From Pseudoalteromonas luteoviolacea (GTDB taxonomy: Bacteria > Pseudomonadota > Gammaproteobacteria > Enterobacterales > Alteromonadaceae), in assembly GCF_001696455.1 (NCBI RefSeq), contig NZ_MAUJ01000007.1:1-64000 (forward strand): a DNA stretch of 64,000 nucleotides, read 5' to 3'. Within the stretch, counting starts at the first letter, position 1, and each line of letters begins with the position of its first letter. Below, piece by piece: positions 35,660 to 44,604 of the stretch. The notes beneath the pieces were generated by a model. It saw nothing but the letters and a program-made list of their open reading frames with translations, was not told the origin of the DNA and searched no databases. The position numbers and the translations under genes were made by a program.

Positions 35660-36754
35660 ATGCCACCATTAAATCGCTTTGCACTGTCATGCCTGCTTCC
35701 CATTGCACTCATTGGCTGCCAAGTTACTTCAAGCGTGAACAAAGAACCAATTGAGCCAGAAAAAGTGCCTTGCTGGTTGCAAACGCCAGTGACAGCGGAT
35801 CGAATTGGGTTTATTGGTACAGCAGCACCATTGAGCGCCACTCAGTATGGCTCTTTGCTTGCGAGTCGACAGCGCGCTTTGGCGTCATTAATCAACCACT
35901 ATGGGCTCCCCCAAATTGACCTTGAATTAAGTAAAGTCACTCATAGCGCATCGAACGTTACCTTAAACAATGGTCAGAAAGTATATTTTTCCGAACCCTA
36001 TATAACACCAGATACACTATATAGCTACGCTAGCACCTCTGAACTCACATCCGTGGCACAGTGCCAAACAATGCAGTGTAACTTCTCTAAGTGCGAACCA
36101 TCGTGGTTATGTCAAAAAAACCAAAGTAGCGTTATTGGTGTGAGCTATTATACCGCACTTGCCCATCAGCAAATTCCAATGAGTGCACAAAATGCCAAAA
36201 CCCTTGCTGGTTACCTTAACCAAGCGCAAGTCAACGTCAAAGAGCAATTACGCGAAAGCTATAGGACTGATGAACAATCTGAAGCGAAATATGCGATCAA
36301 CCTATCTCGTCAAGGTGATGTTTCTGCACAACAAGTAGAGCAACCACTGCTCATGACAAGCAGTTGTTCTTATGGTTCGACTTTGTTTGTAAATTACCAA
36401 GCCTCAGCACAAGAGCGCGCTCTTTCAAACCCTATAAACTGGCGTGTTAAACAAGAATTTGAAGGAAAGAGTGTTGTACTGGGAAATTTTGGTGAAGATG
36501 GCACAATTGCACCAGATAATCTACTAAGTAGCGCCATTAAGTATGCAATTCGAGATGCACTTGTTGAGCTGGCTAAAATAAAAGGAATTGAAATATCGTC
36601 ACAGAGTACGCTCGTACAAAACAACGGACGCTACTTTCTGAACCATACCCACTATACTGTTCAGCAAACAGTGAGTGGTCAATTGCTCGACATCCAAATC
36701 GATTACAAGGATGGGCTTCCTAACATCTATGTCTGGCTGTTAGAAGGCAATTAA
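35660..36754 (+). CDS. Lipoprotein, LPP20-like, 364 aa
   Basis: A lipoprotein with lipobox LIGC (Cys at ~20) after a hydrophobic signal. The N-terminal part (CWLQTPVTADRIGFIGTAAPL, then RQRALASLINHYG) is typical of LPP20/LPOA-like lipoproteins that begin with a W...P...G.A motif and a helical repeat. A Cys-rich insertion (CQTMQCNFSKCEPSWLC) is notable. AGGAAAAC lies upstream of the ATG. It follows the kinase gene by 41 bp and might be co-transcribed, but it is not an obvious part of the transporter. Confidence 0.8.
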   Translation: MPPLNRFALSCLLPIALIGCQVTSSVNKEPIEPEKVPCWLQTPVTADRIGFIGTAAPLSATQYGSLLASRQRALASLINHYGLPQIDLELSKVTHSASNVTLNNGQKVYFSEPYITPDTLYSYASTSELTSVAQCQTMQCNFSKCEPSWLCQKNQSSVIGVSYYTALAHQQIPMSAQNAKTLAGYLNQAQVNVKEQLRESYRTDEQSEAKYAINLSRQGDVSAQQVEQPLLMTSSCSYGSTLFVNYQASAQERALSNPINWRVKQEFEGKSVVLGNFGEDGTIAPDNLLSSAIKYAIRDALVELAKIKGIEISSQSTLVQNNGRYFLNHTHYTVQQTVSGQLLDIQIDYKDGLPNIYVWLLEGN

Positions 36755-36774
36755 ACGCCCCCTTCTCATTTGTT

Positions 36775-36801
36775 CAGTAAGGGCAACTTTAGCCCCTACT
36801 G
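36775..36801. terminator. Imperfect hairpin between convergent genes
   Basis: CAGTA-A-GGGC and GCCC-C-TACTG form a 9-bp stem with one mismatch around a 7-base loop, between the lipoprotein stop (36754) and the subtilase stop (36819). No strong U-run is present on either side. Confidence 0.45.
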
Positions 36802-36818
36802 TTCAGAATGTGTCGTAG

Positions 36819-38699
36819 TTACCTTCCGCCGCCACACATCAAGCTAAGCCCCTCACAGCTGTAGTTTACTTCTTCTTCCTCTAAGCCTGAAAAATCCAGT
36901 GTGCTGTAGCCACCATCTGTAGGCTGTGATTGAGAGGCATTATTCATATCACATGACCCTTGAGCTTCCCACATTGAAGGAGCCGCTGACGGACTTAAGT
37001 TCTTGTTCCAGTAATGCGCGGTGTATACGATACCGTTATATGTCACTTTTTCACCGCCGGAATAGGGTTTGTTTTGATACCATTCTTGCGGACAATCAGG
37101 CTCGCGACCAGCATGCAAGTATTCGAGCGCTTTTGAAAAGTTAGGTAAGCCATATCCATATACATTATCGTGTCCTGTTGATCCTAAATCATAGCTTGTC
37201 TCTTTGATGGCATTGATTATCTGAGTATTACTCCACTGAGGGTTTTGAGACCACAACCTCGCGATACCGCCGGAAATAATTGCTGTTGCCTGCGAAGTAC
37301 CTGCGCCTACTACATAATTGTTGTGGAAGCTGCTTATATTGAGCGTGACATTTGAGGTATCACCTACAACAGGCCATTGGTGAGCAAGTAACGTTGGAAA
37401 CTCTGTGTAATAGTCTAACCCCTTAACAGAACCAACCGTATTTTGTGGATAGTCTATCACCATAACTTTACCACCTGCAGCTTTACAACTGCTTTGTGCA
37501 TTATTCAAGGCAACTCTGGTGCTGTAAGATAACGTGCGCTCAGCAATTTGCTGCTCAACATCTGCTGCAGTCAATGAATATAAACATTGCGCAGGCAAAG
37601 CTGTTTGCATTGATTGGCTATTTACTCCCACATCAATTTGCGTGTAGCTGATCAACTTTTCAGCTCCACCGCCTTGCTGAACACCAACTTGCTGCACCGC
37701 AAAATGGCTGCGATTGGCAGTAGAAATTATTTTACTGCCTGGCGCGACCAAATCAATTTCGCTATTAGCTGGGGAGAAAGAAGCCACTACGCCGTTTGTG
37801 TCTAGTGCTCCAATAGACAACACGTTGTGATACGAGGCGGGGTAATGCAACGAATCGTTATGCAGCCCACTGAGCTTTTTAATTTGTGAGCCATGATTAC
37901 CGGCTGCTGCGACAAAGATCACATCTCTGTCGTAGGTTAATCTATCTATTACCGCCATCGTCATTGGCGAGAATTGATCTCCGCTAAGAGACATATTGAT
38001 TACTTTGGCACCCGAATTAGCACACACCTCAATTGCTTCAATTAAACTGCCGCCAGAAATTGCCGAGTTTTTACCATGGGCAGTTCTAATAAGTTTGTGC
38101 ACTTGTAACTTAGCAACGCCTTCGCTCAGGGCACCTTTAACCCCAATACCATTTCCCTGAGCTGCAATGATCCCCGCCATATGTGTACCATGGCTCAAAG
38201 CATCTTGATTCCAAAATCCGGCATATACACTGTGATACCCGTTGATATCGTTGGGCAAATCAGGATGTGAACTATCAACACCAGAGTCAATTATACACAC
38301 TGGAATTTCATTTAACGCTAAAGGCAAATTATTAATGCCTGTTGCTCTAAGCCAATAAGGCTCGAGCTCGCTGTTGTTTAAGACGTCTAGGCTATTTGAA
38401 TTATTTCGAAGATAATCAAGCGAATTATTACTTAAAGATAAACCATAATCGTGTTCAAGAATCACACCATCGAGCTGTTCAAGACTAGCAACTTGCTGAG
38501 CTGATAACTGGCCTTGAGCAATATAGTTGCTACCATTTCGTCCGATGACTTTCAAAGAACTTAGCACATTGGGTGATAGTTGACCTTGAGCATATTCAAC
38601 CAAGTAAGAGCCACCGGCTCCCTGCGCATGTGCCATTGGCATAATACTTAACCCTGTTGCCATACATGCAATTAATAGAGTTTTCTTCGAACAGATCAT
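36819..38699 (-). CDS. Secreted S8 subtilisin-like peptidase with C-terminal chitin-binding-like domain
   Basis: A 626-residue exported protease. The ATG at 38699 has AGGAGG upstream and gives a signal peptide ending AHA (residue 25). An I9-like propeptide spans ~30-110. The catalytic triad is D138 (IIDSGVDSSHPDL), H170 (HGTHMAGI) and S469 (GTSQATA). A long insertion between H and S (~340-440) resembles a PA domain. Near the C terminus is a CBM5/12-type module (EWYQNKPYSGGEKVTYNG, YTAHYWNKN) and the protein ends in a Cys/Gly tail (LMCGGGR). It is divergent from the STAND gene across 763 bp. A role in protein or chitin degradation is likely; a link to the STAND module is only positional. Confidence 0.93.
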   Translation of the reverse strand: MICSKKTLLIACMATGLSIMPMAHAQGAGGSYLVEYAQGQLSPNVLSSLKVIGRNGSNYIAQGQLSAQQVASLEQLDGVILEHDYGLSLSNNSLDYLRNNSNSLDVLNNSELEPYWLRATGINNLPLALNEIPVCIIDSGVDSSHPDLPNDINGYHSVYAGFWNQDALSHGTHMAGIIAAQGNGIGVKGALSEGVAKLQVHKLIRTAHGKNSAISGGSLIEAIEVCANSGAKVINMSLSGDQFSPMTMAVIDRLTYDRDVIFVAAAGNHGSQIKKLSGLHNDSLHYPASYHNVLSIGALDTNGVVASFSPANSEIDLVAPGSKIISTANRSHFAVQQVGVQQGGGAEKLISYTQIDVGVNSQSMQTALPAQCLYSLTAADVEQQIAERTLSYSTRVALNNAQSSCKAAGGKVMVIDYPQNTVGSVKGLDYYTEFPTLLAHQWPVVGDTSNVTLNISSFHNNYVVGAGTSQATAIISGGIARLWSQNPQWSNTQIINAIKETSYDLGSTGHDNVYGYGLPNFSKALEYLHAGREPDCPQEWYQNKPYSGGEKVTYNGIVYTAHYWNKNLSPSAAPSMWEAQGSCDMNNASQSQPTDGGYSTLDFSGLEEEEVNYSCEGLSLMCGGGR

Positions 38700-39349
38700 A
38701 TCCCCTCCTAACAAAGCGATGTTTCTACTTCTAGTTATTATTTTGAACTTATTGTTTTTCTTGTTGATCGACACTACGAGTATTTATCTGCGAAAGCCTC
38801 TCTTTCTAAGCTCCCTGTATAACAATCGAAACTTCAATCCGGTGCTCATTGACCGCGGCTAAATTCATTTTTTCTGCGTTTTCTTAGACCAGTCCAGCTG
38901 CACAATTTCGATTGGTAATTCAATCAAAGTAATCTCAATTGACGCCTCAATAATTGCATAATTCGAGATAAACTAAAATCTTATTTTTCACTTCTTTGAA
39001 TTAAAGACAGATATATCAAACAGCTTTTTCGACCCGTAGTACCACAGAACCACGCTATAAAGAGCAAAATACCACAGAGAAAAACAAGTCCCCAATACTA
39101 ACAAACGAAAAATTGATTAAAAAATAACAAATCAAACTCAATTTGACTCAATAAGTTCAAAAAAAAGTAGCTTTATAAAATAATTCATAGTAAGGAAAAT
39201 AAAACCTATGTCTTATCATGCACTTTACGAAAAAGATGCTTAAAGGAAAGATAAAAATCCCACAAACTTGAATAATATTCATAAGAGTTAATCTGGCTTG
39301 CTAAATTAACTTTTTTCATCGCAAATGTTATTTTTTGTCTCGAATTGAC

Positions 39350-39377
39350 GTTGTAATAATAGGTGAGCTGTTACAAC
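39350..39377. promoter_or_regulatory. Inverted repeat, possible operator
   Basis: GTTGTAA (39350-39356) and TTACAAC (39371-39377) are a perfect 7-bp inverted pair with 14 bases between them, about 90 bp upstream of the STAND start. A dimeric regulator site is possible; no regulator is identified. Confidence 0.35.
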
Positions 39378-39422
39378 ACCATGCTGCGGTTTGATGGTTC
39401 AACACACATGAGTAAGAGAAGG

Positions 39423-39439
39423 TGCACATTCCATGTGCA
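39423..39439. promoter_or_regulatory. Perfect 7-bp dyad upstream of the STAND gene
   Basis: TGCACAT-TCC-ATGTGCA is a perfect inverted repeat with a 3-base spacer, ending 23 bp before the ATG at 39463. In mRNA it would be a tight hairpin just upstream of the translation start; in DNA it could be an operator. The STAND gene's ribosome-binding site is weak, which suits control at this point. Confidence 0.5.
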
Positions 39440-39462
39440 GCAATAAATGATAAGAGCAAGAA

Positions 39463-42400
39463 ATGATACACATTCTTTTGTCTGACAAACGCTATACGTA
39501 TAGTCCAGAATTCAGATTTATAAAACCAAAGGACCAACAAAAGGTAAAAGTAAAATTTGCCAATGATTTGGTGCTTGCACTGGGCTATAAATTTAAGGAG
39601 CAGAATAATTATTTCACAATGGCAGCCGAAGCTGCTTTTATGTCCTTAAATCCTTTCGACAGACAACAAAGCCAGTTTTTTATAGAGCTCAAACTTACAT
39701 CAAGTAATCAGGAAACCATCAATTTACAGCAAGACAGCACAAGTATTGGTCTTGGATACGCCCTAGGCTGCTATTTGGCCTATCGCAGCCATTTAAATAA
39801 ACATATACATTTAACAGAAACTTTATTTGCAACAGGTGAGGTATCGCCTAGTGGCAATGTACATAGCATTGGCCACATCAACAATAAAATTGAAGGTGCC
39901 CTCTATGCGATGACGCATCGCCACAGCGGACCCTTTACTGTTTTTTACCCGAAAACCAACCACCAAGACATCGATCCAGAACTCATTGAACAGGTCGCCA
40001 CCCTCGGTGGTCATCTTTGCCCAATAGAACATATCAACCAAGCGCTTTTTCATGTGCTTGGTGAGGACTTTGATGGTGAACAACTCAACAGTACTCTAAC
40101 CTTTAAAGGGCTGTGTAGCTTTGATCCCCATGACGCTTACTACTTTTTTGGTCGAGAAGACTTAACTGCCAAATTACTGACCTTATTTAATGAAAACCCT
40201 TCACTGATAAAAGTCCACGGCGTTTCAGGCAGCGGTAAATCAAGCCTTATAAAGGCAGGGCTATTACCAGAGCTGACCAAACAACAGATTGATGTGAAAT
40301 GGGAGATTGGGCTGCCTAAACAATTTGCTGATAGCCGTACTTTATTGACTCATTTTATAAACTCAAATGAAGCTGGGTTCTCTACTATATTGCAGACGAT
40401 GCCTGTCGATTTAGATTTGTTTTTGGAAGAGTTATTAAATTTAAATACCACCTATTTAGATGAGCTGTCTCATCACCTCAACGCGCATAAAACAACTTAT
40501 GTTTGGTTTATAGATCAATTTGAAGAAATCTATGAGTTAGAACCCCACAGTCGATTGCTGCAAAGTTTATCTTTGCTTGGTGAACACACTCCACTGAGAA
40601 TAATAACAAGTATACGCAGTGAGTACTTACATCAGACTGACATGGTGGGTAGAGATTTTTATGTTCCTCACAGCTTATCTGCAGAAGACTGGCTAAAAAT
40701 AATTAACAATCAAGCACTCGCTTTAGGTATTGTATTGGAAGAAGGGCTAGCGCAAACAATTCAAACCGAAGCATTGAAATTGTCTCATGCGCTCCCTGCA
40801 GTTGAATACTTGCTCGCACAAATGCATGCTCTGGCGATAACCAGCGAGCAACCCAAAATACTCTCTTTTGCCCAGTACAATCAACTCAATAAACTCACTG
40901 GTGTCGTTTATAAGCAAGCGGAGCATATATTAGGGCAGTTTGAACCACTTACAGAGCAATTTTTCGAGTTATTTGTGGGCGTAAACATAAATGGAACTTG
41001 CTATGCAAGACACGTTGATTTTATTGCTCTAGAACAGTACAACCCTGAATTACTTTCGTTAGTAAATGCGCTGATAGAAAAGCAACTCATTATACGTCAT
41101 CAAGCTCAAAAGTTACCGCCTTATGTGAAGTTGACGCACGACTGCTTAATCACCATTGCCGATAACCTTTCATTGGATCAGCAAATTTGGCCCAGATTTT
41201 ACATCTGGCTTACCGCCAGAAAAGAATATCTACAGTGGTTTCATGGCGTTGAAACCAAGTATAAGCAATGGAAAAATTTCGCAGGACAACCACAAGAGCA
41301 ATGTCATTTTGCATTGACAAAACATGAGCTTTCAGACGGTACCAAGTACCTAAGCCAGCCAGGCACTGTGGGGCTGGAGTCGGTAAAAAATTACATCATT
41401 GCGTCACAAAGTCATTATCAAGCCTCACTTGAATTACAAAACAAAACCCAAAAGCGCCGATTGTTTACGACTAGTCTCTTATTTGTCTGTGCAGTTGGTA
41501 CAGCCGCATTTGCTTACTTTCAAAAGCAACAAATAGAGGTTGAACAAGAGAAAACAGCGCAAGCTTTAGTTCATTTAAAAGATAATGTACTGATAAATAT
41601 AGACTCCATAGAACCGATATTGGCGCAATACCTGCCGACTTTTCAGCGTAAATATTTAAATGCACACTTATCTAAGTTAGTAGATAGTGTCGATGATATT
41701 CCCCTTGATGAAATCGATAAGCTCAGACTATTGCTGATTAAAATTAAAATACTGCGTCAAGACGACTCGACTCACATCGACGAGGTGATCAGCACCATTG
41801 GTTCTTTAGAAAGTCGCCTAACCTCCATTGAAAGAAAAGGCACGAAAGAACAACAACTCATTGTTGCTTTTAAGTACGAGCTCGGCGCTTTGTTACTTAA
41901 ACAAGGTCGCGCAGATGAAGCAGAAACGTACTTCCAACGAGCGCTGTCGCAAATTGAAAGAATGCAAGAGGATGAGTCGCTTACGCTCACCAAGGCAAGA
42001 GCAACATCCCAGATAGCGTCTATTGCACTGGACGCAGGAGATGTAGCCTATGCCTCTGAAAAGCTAAATGAAACCCTGCAAATTCTAAATAGCAATGTAC
42101 CTTCTCAGCAGTTAGAGCAATCATATAATGTACTAAGGATTAATGTATTCAGAGAGTTAGCCAAAGCGTCGTCCTCGCAACAAAAATCAAGCGACTTACT
42201 GTTACAAGCAAAAACGATACTCGAAAAACAACTCAGTAATGACCCCAATCACCTGATTTCACAGTACAATCTTTTACGTACCTACATTAATCTAGCTGAG
42301 TACAGTTCCAGTAGAACGCAAGCTATGCAGTACTACCATCAGGCTGATGAGCTCGCCCGAATGTACTCAATTAAAGACCCTGATAATGTTTACGTACAAG

Positions 42401-43023
42401 TTGCGCAGCTCTTGCTAGCGAGCCGTTTAGGAAAACACAAACTCGCGCAAGGCTACTTGGTAGAGGCACAAGAGTACTTTCTGGCCGGCCTAGATATTGC
42501 GAGAAAGTTACGACAGCTGAACGAACATAATATCGATTGGCAAGGACATAGTATTGAGCTTTACACCGCTTATGCAGGTTATTTCGAAGAGTCTGCACAA
42601 CCAGAACAAAGCACACTTTACTATGAAAAAGCCCTACAAGCGGCCAAAAAGCTCGCAGAGCAAGACGAAGAAAACTTAGATTTTGCGAGTTTATTACAAG
42701 GGGTACACTCTAAAGTCGCCTCTCACCTCTATGACTTAGGAGACAAAAAGGCCGCGCAGTCACACTTAGAACAAGCGCGCGTACTGGCATTTGCATTGAC
42801 CCAAAAGCGCCCAGAAAATCAAGCTTTTCAAGTGAGTTATCGTAAAAAGCTGTTCAACCTTGGTTATATTGCATCTGAAGCCGGGGAAATAGAGAAGGCT
42901 TGTAATTATTTTACTCAAGGGAAAACGCTCTCTGAGCGTTATTTGGAAACGAATACCAGTATCAAGTGGCAAAAAGCCAAGAATAAGTTTGAACACTATA
43001 TCGAATTATTAAAGTGTAACTAA
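39463..43023 (+). CDS. Lon-like protease domain - STAND NTPase - TM - TPR protein
   Basis: A 1186-residue multidomain protein. Residues ~30-200 resemble the Lon proteolytic domain: QQDSTSIGLGYALG places S94 at the catalytic Ser, and TGEVSPSGNVHSIGHINNK places K142 at the catalytic Lys. The 48-residue spacing compares with 43 in E. coli Lon, and the domain ends in the Lon-like CPIEHINQAL. Next is a STAND (nSTAND1-like) NTPase with FGRE (229-232), Walker A GVSGSGKSS (253-261) and Walker B YVWFIDQFEE (346-355). A winged-helix-like region follows, then one TM (~667-686) and a TPR-like helical tail (~780-1180). STAND proteins are NTP-driven switches in immunity and signalling; here the effector would be the protease. 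The Lon-domain call rests on motifs only. Confidence 0.8.
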   Translation: MIHILLSDKRYTYSPEFRFIKPKDQQKVKVKFANDLVLALGYKFKEQNNYFTMAAEAAFMSLNPFDRQQSQFFIELKLTSSNQETINLQQDSTSIGLGYALGCYLAYRSHLNKHIHLTETLFATGEVSPSGNVHSIGHINNKIEGALYAMTHRHSGPFTVFYPKTNHQDIDPELIEQVATLGGHLCPIEHINQALFHVLGEDFDGEQLNSTLTFKGLCSFDPHDAYYFFGREDLTAKLLTLFNENPSLIKVHGVSGSGKSSLIKAGLLPELTKQQIDVKWEIGLPKQFADSRTLLTHFINSNEAGFSTILQTMPVDLDLFLEELLNLNTTYLDELSHHLNAHKTTYVWFIDQFEEIYELEPHSRLLQSLSLLGEHTPLRIITSIRSEYLHQTDMVGRDFYVPHSLSAEDWLKIINNQALALGIVLEEGLAQTIQTEALKLSHALPAVEYLLAQMHALAITSEQPKILSFAQYNQLNKLTGVVYKQAEHILGQFEPLTEQFFELFVGVNINGTCYARHVDFIALEQYNPELLSLVNALIEKQLIIRHQAQKLPPYVKLTHDCLITIADNLSLDQQIWPRFYIWLTARKEYLQWFHGVETKYKQWKNFAGQPQEQCHFALTKHELSDGTKYLSQPGTVGLESVKNYIIASQSHYQASLELQNKTQKRRLFTTSLLFVCAVGTAAFAYFQKQQIEVEQEKTAQALVHLKDNVLINIDSIEPILAQYLPTFQRKYLNAHLSKLVDSVDDIPLDEIDKLRLLLIKIKILRQDDSTHIDEVISTIGSLESRLTSIERKGTKEQQLIVAFKYELGALLLKQGRADEAETYFQRALSQIERMQEDESLTLTKARATSQIASIALDAGDVAYASEKLNETLQILNSNVPSQQLEQSYNVLRINVFRELAKASSSQQKSSDLLLQAKTILEKQLSNDPNHLISQYNLLRTYINLAEYSSSRTQAMQYYHQADELARMYSIKDPDNVYVQVAQLLLASRLGKHKLAQGYLVEAQEYFLAGLDIARKLRQLNEHNIDWQGHSIELYTAYAGYFEESAQPEQSTLYYEKALQAAKKLAEQDEENLDFASLLQGVHSKVASHLYDLGDKKAAQSHLEQARVLAFALTQKRPENQAFQVSYRKKLFNLGYIASEAGEIEKACNYFTQGKTLSERYLETNTSIKWQKAKNKFEHYIELLKCN

Positions 43024-43029
43024 AAAAGC

Positions 43030-43095
43030 AACAAACTTTGATAGCATTAGTTTGAAGACGTAAAACATTGTGCTGAAACTTTATCAAAAGTTGTT
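43030..43095. promoter_or_regulatory. Imperfect inverted repeat between STAND and sigma genes
   Basis: AACAAACTTTGATA (43030-43043) and TATCAAAAGTTGTT (43082-43095) match in 12 of 14 positions as an inverted repeat across 38 bases. It follows the STAND stop codon directly. It may be a weak terminator or an operator for the sigma-factor gene. Confidence 0.35.
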
Positions 43096-43187
43096 ATACC
43101 GCAAGTAGCTATCTGGTGACTCACATTAGAGTTAGCCATACAATGGGCGGGCAAAAGGATACAACAGCAACGACAAAGGGGGTATTG

Positions 43188-43949
43188 ATGTGGTTTGATA
43201 ACAAGCAAGCCGTACAAGAAGCGTATAAATTTATTAAGTTTTTACTTAGAAAAAAGGCAATTACGGACCATCGAATCGATACCGAAGCACTTATCCAAGA
43301 GACTTTACTAAAAGTGATTAAGGCAACCAAACAAGAAGCTGAGCAAGATAAAGAAGCGCATCATGACGCACATAGGCTCAATGCCCAGAGCGACTTTAAT
43401 CACGTCTTAAAGGCTTATACATACCGCGCTTTTGAAAGCGTCTACTTGGATATGGGTAGCAATGTAACGTATAGAAAAAAATCGGCTTCTGAGCAAGCGA
43501 AGGCTCCTGATGAGGGGCGCTCAGTACAGATAATTCATTTATATGAATCTAATCAAGGTGATGAAAAAGCAAGCAATATTTATGAGCTGATGCCCAGCGA
43601 TCAGCCAACTCCAGACCAAGTAACGAAAATGGATAAAAATGCACGGCTATTTATCAACCTACTTCTAGAAACGATTGCTCAGGAGGAAGATAAGAAAAAA
43701 CAGGCTCTTTTTTATGACTTTTTCTCTTTATCTTTCAGACAAAATGCATTGACTCAAAAACAACTTGGAGAGCGTCATGGCTTTAAAGGAAATGCGGCAA
43801 TCACATATATATCTAGATTTGTATCTAAGTTGGCAAAACGCGTTGAAGAGTCTGGGCTAAGCCTAGAGTTAGGTGGAAACCCACAAGCAGATTTCGACAT
43901 TTACTTTCTCACTCACAGCAATACAATAAATGAGACGATATCAGTATGA
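43188..43949 (+). CDS. ECF-like sigma-70 family factor
   Basis: A 253-residue protein with a region-2-like helical N terminus (~10-85, with TEALIQETLLKVI and AYTYRAFESVYLD), a long acidic linker, and a C-terminal region-4-like helix-turn-helix (LTQKQLGERHGFKGNAAITYISRFVSKL). This is divergent from standard ECF factors but keeps the overall two-helical-domain layout. The ATG at 43188 follows AAGGGGG; the frame is open to 43116 without a site. It lies 164 bp after the STAND gene and overlaps the next gene by four bases. It might direct transcription of this module or a wider response. Confidence 0.75.
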   Translation: MWFDNKQAVQEAYKFIKFLLRKKAITDHRIDTEALIQETLLKVIKATKQEAEQDKEAHHDAHRLNAQSDFNHVLKAYTYRAFESVYLDMGSNVTYRKKSASEQAKAPDEGRSVQIIHLYESNQGDEKASNIYELMPSDQPTPDQVTKMDKNARLFINLLLETIAQEEDKKKQALFYDFFSLSFRQNALTQKQLGERHGFKGNAAITYISRFVSKLAKRVEESGLSLELGGNPQADFDIYFLTHSNTINETISV

Positions 43950-44521
43950 ATAAGGTTAAGATCACAGACAAGGTATTAGAGTCGCTAGAAGATCACCTCA
44001 TTGCAAAATCAATTACGGAATTTGAGTATGAGGATGACAAAGCGCTCACACCTCAGGAAATGGCGATTATTGAGCACATTTATAATCAACACAAAACCGA
44101 GCAAGTTGCATCCAACGAACTCAGTTTCGAAGTTCCTCTTCTAGCCGCAAGTGCGGAGCAAATTAGTGTAGACAAGCCATGGTGGGACTTTGACACCATC
44201 ATCAATGATACATTCCAGCTTGCAGTATTCAGCTCCTATGGACAAGAGCTAAGTAAGCATGTTGATTTTGAGCTAAACCCGTTAAAAGGCAAAGAGCGGG
44301 AATTTAAGGATTACTTTGATACCTTTAGAGGGACCAAGCAAGGCATTCGAATTTACTGGGCTAAGAACCGCCGTCAAGTCGTCATGGAAGGTGAATTAGT
44401 GCATTCATTTGAAGGAGACTGCGTAAGCGGTCAAGGTAAGATTATTTCTAGCGAGTATTTTGGCAATGGCCACTTTAAGTTGATGCTCGAGTTTTTTGCG
44501 TTATCGGGCGAAGAACAATAG
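43946..44521 (+). CDS. Unknown protein coupled to the ECF-like sigma factor, 191 aa
   Basis: Not recognised. It is acidic, with no signal peptide or TM. The N-terminal ~60 residues are helical (DKVLESLEDHLIAKSITEFEYEDD) and a beta-rich C-terminal domain follows (RIYWAKNRRQVVMEGELVHSFEGD). Its ATG overlaps the sigma-factor stop (ATGA), the arrangement usual for sigma/anti-sigma pairs, but it lacks the zinc or membrane anti-sigma motifs. It could be an anti-sigma factor, a cofactor or a substrate of the protease. A terminator follows. Confidence 0.65.
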   Translation: MNKVKITDKVLESLEDHLIAKSITEFEYEDDKALTPQEMAIIEHIYNQHKTEQVASNELSFEVPLLAASAEQISVDKPWWDFDTIINDTFQLAVFSSYGQELSKHVDFELNPLKGKEREFKDYFDTFRGTKQGIRIYWAKNRRQVVMEGELVHSFEGDCVSGQGKIISSEYFGNGHFKLMLEFFALSGEEQ

Positions 44522-44551
44522 TTGGGTTTGATTGCTGTGAGCACCTTATTC

Positions 44552-44582
44552 ATTGCGGGCTAGTTCGCCCGCAATTGTTTTA
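44552..44582 (+). terminator. Terminator after the STAND-sigma module
   Basis: ATTGCGGGC (44552-44560), a 6-base loop, GCCCGCAAT (44567-44575), then TGTTTTAT. A strong GC-rich 9-bp stem with a U-rich tail, placed between convergent stop codons (44521 and 44605). Confidence 0.85.
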
Positions 44583-44604
44583 TCACAACCAGTAAGATTA
44601 ACGC

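Larger units (their letters stand above)
38700..39462. other. 763-bp AT-rich intergenic region
   Basis: Very AT-rich, no coding potential seen. It must hold the divergent promoters of the subtilase and the STAND gene. Visible structure: two copies of ATACCACAGA-like text near 39040-39080 (TACCACAGAACCAC and ATACCACAGAG); a dyad GTTGTAA (39350-39356)/TTACAAC (39371-39377); and a perfect dyad at 39423-39439 close to the STAND start. The low GC relative to neighbours fits an acquired or strongly regulated module. Confidence 0.6.

Noticed and set aside
36819..44521. The subtilase-to-sigma region as a mobile island
   Set aside because: No integrase, transposase, terminal repeats or tRNA attachment site are visible at its ends; only low GC in the spacer hints at transfer.
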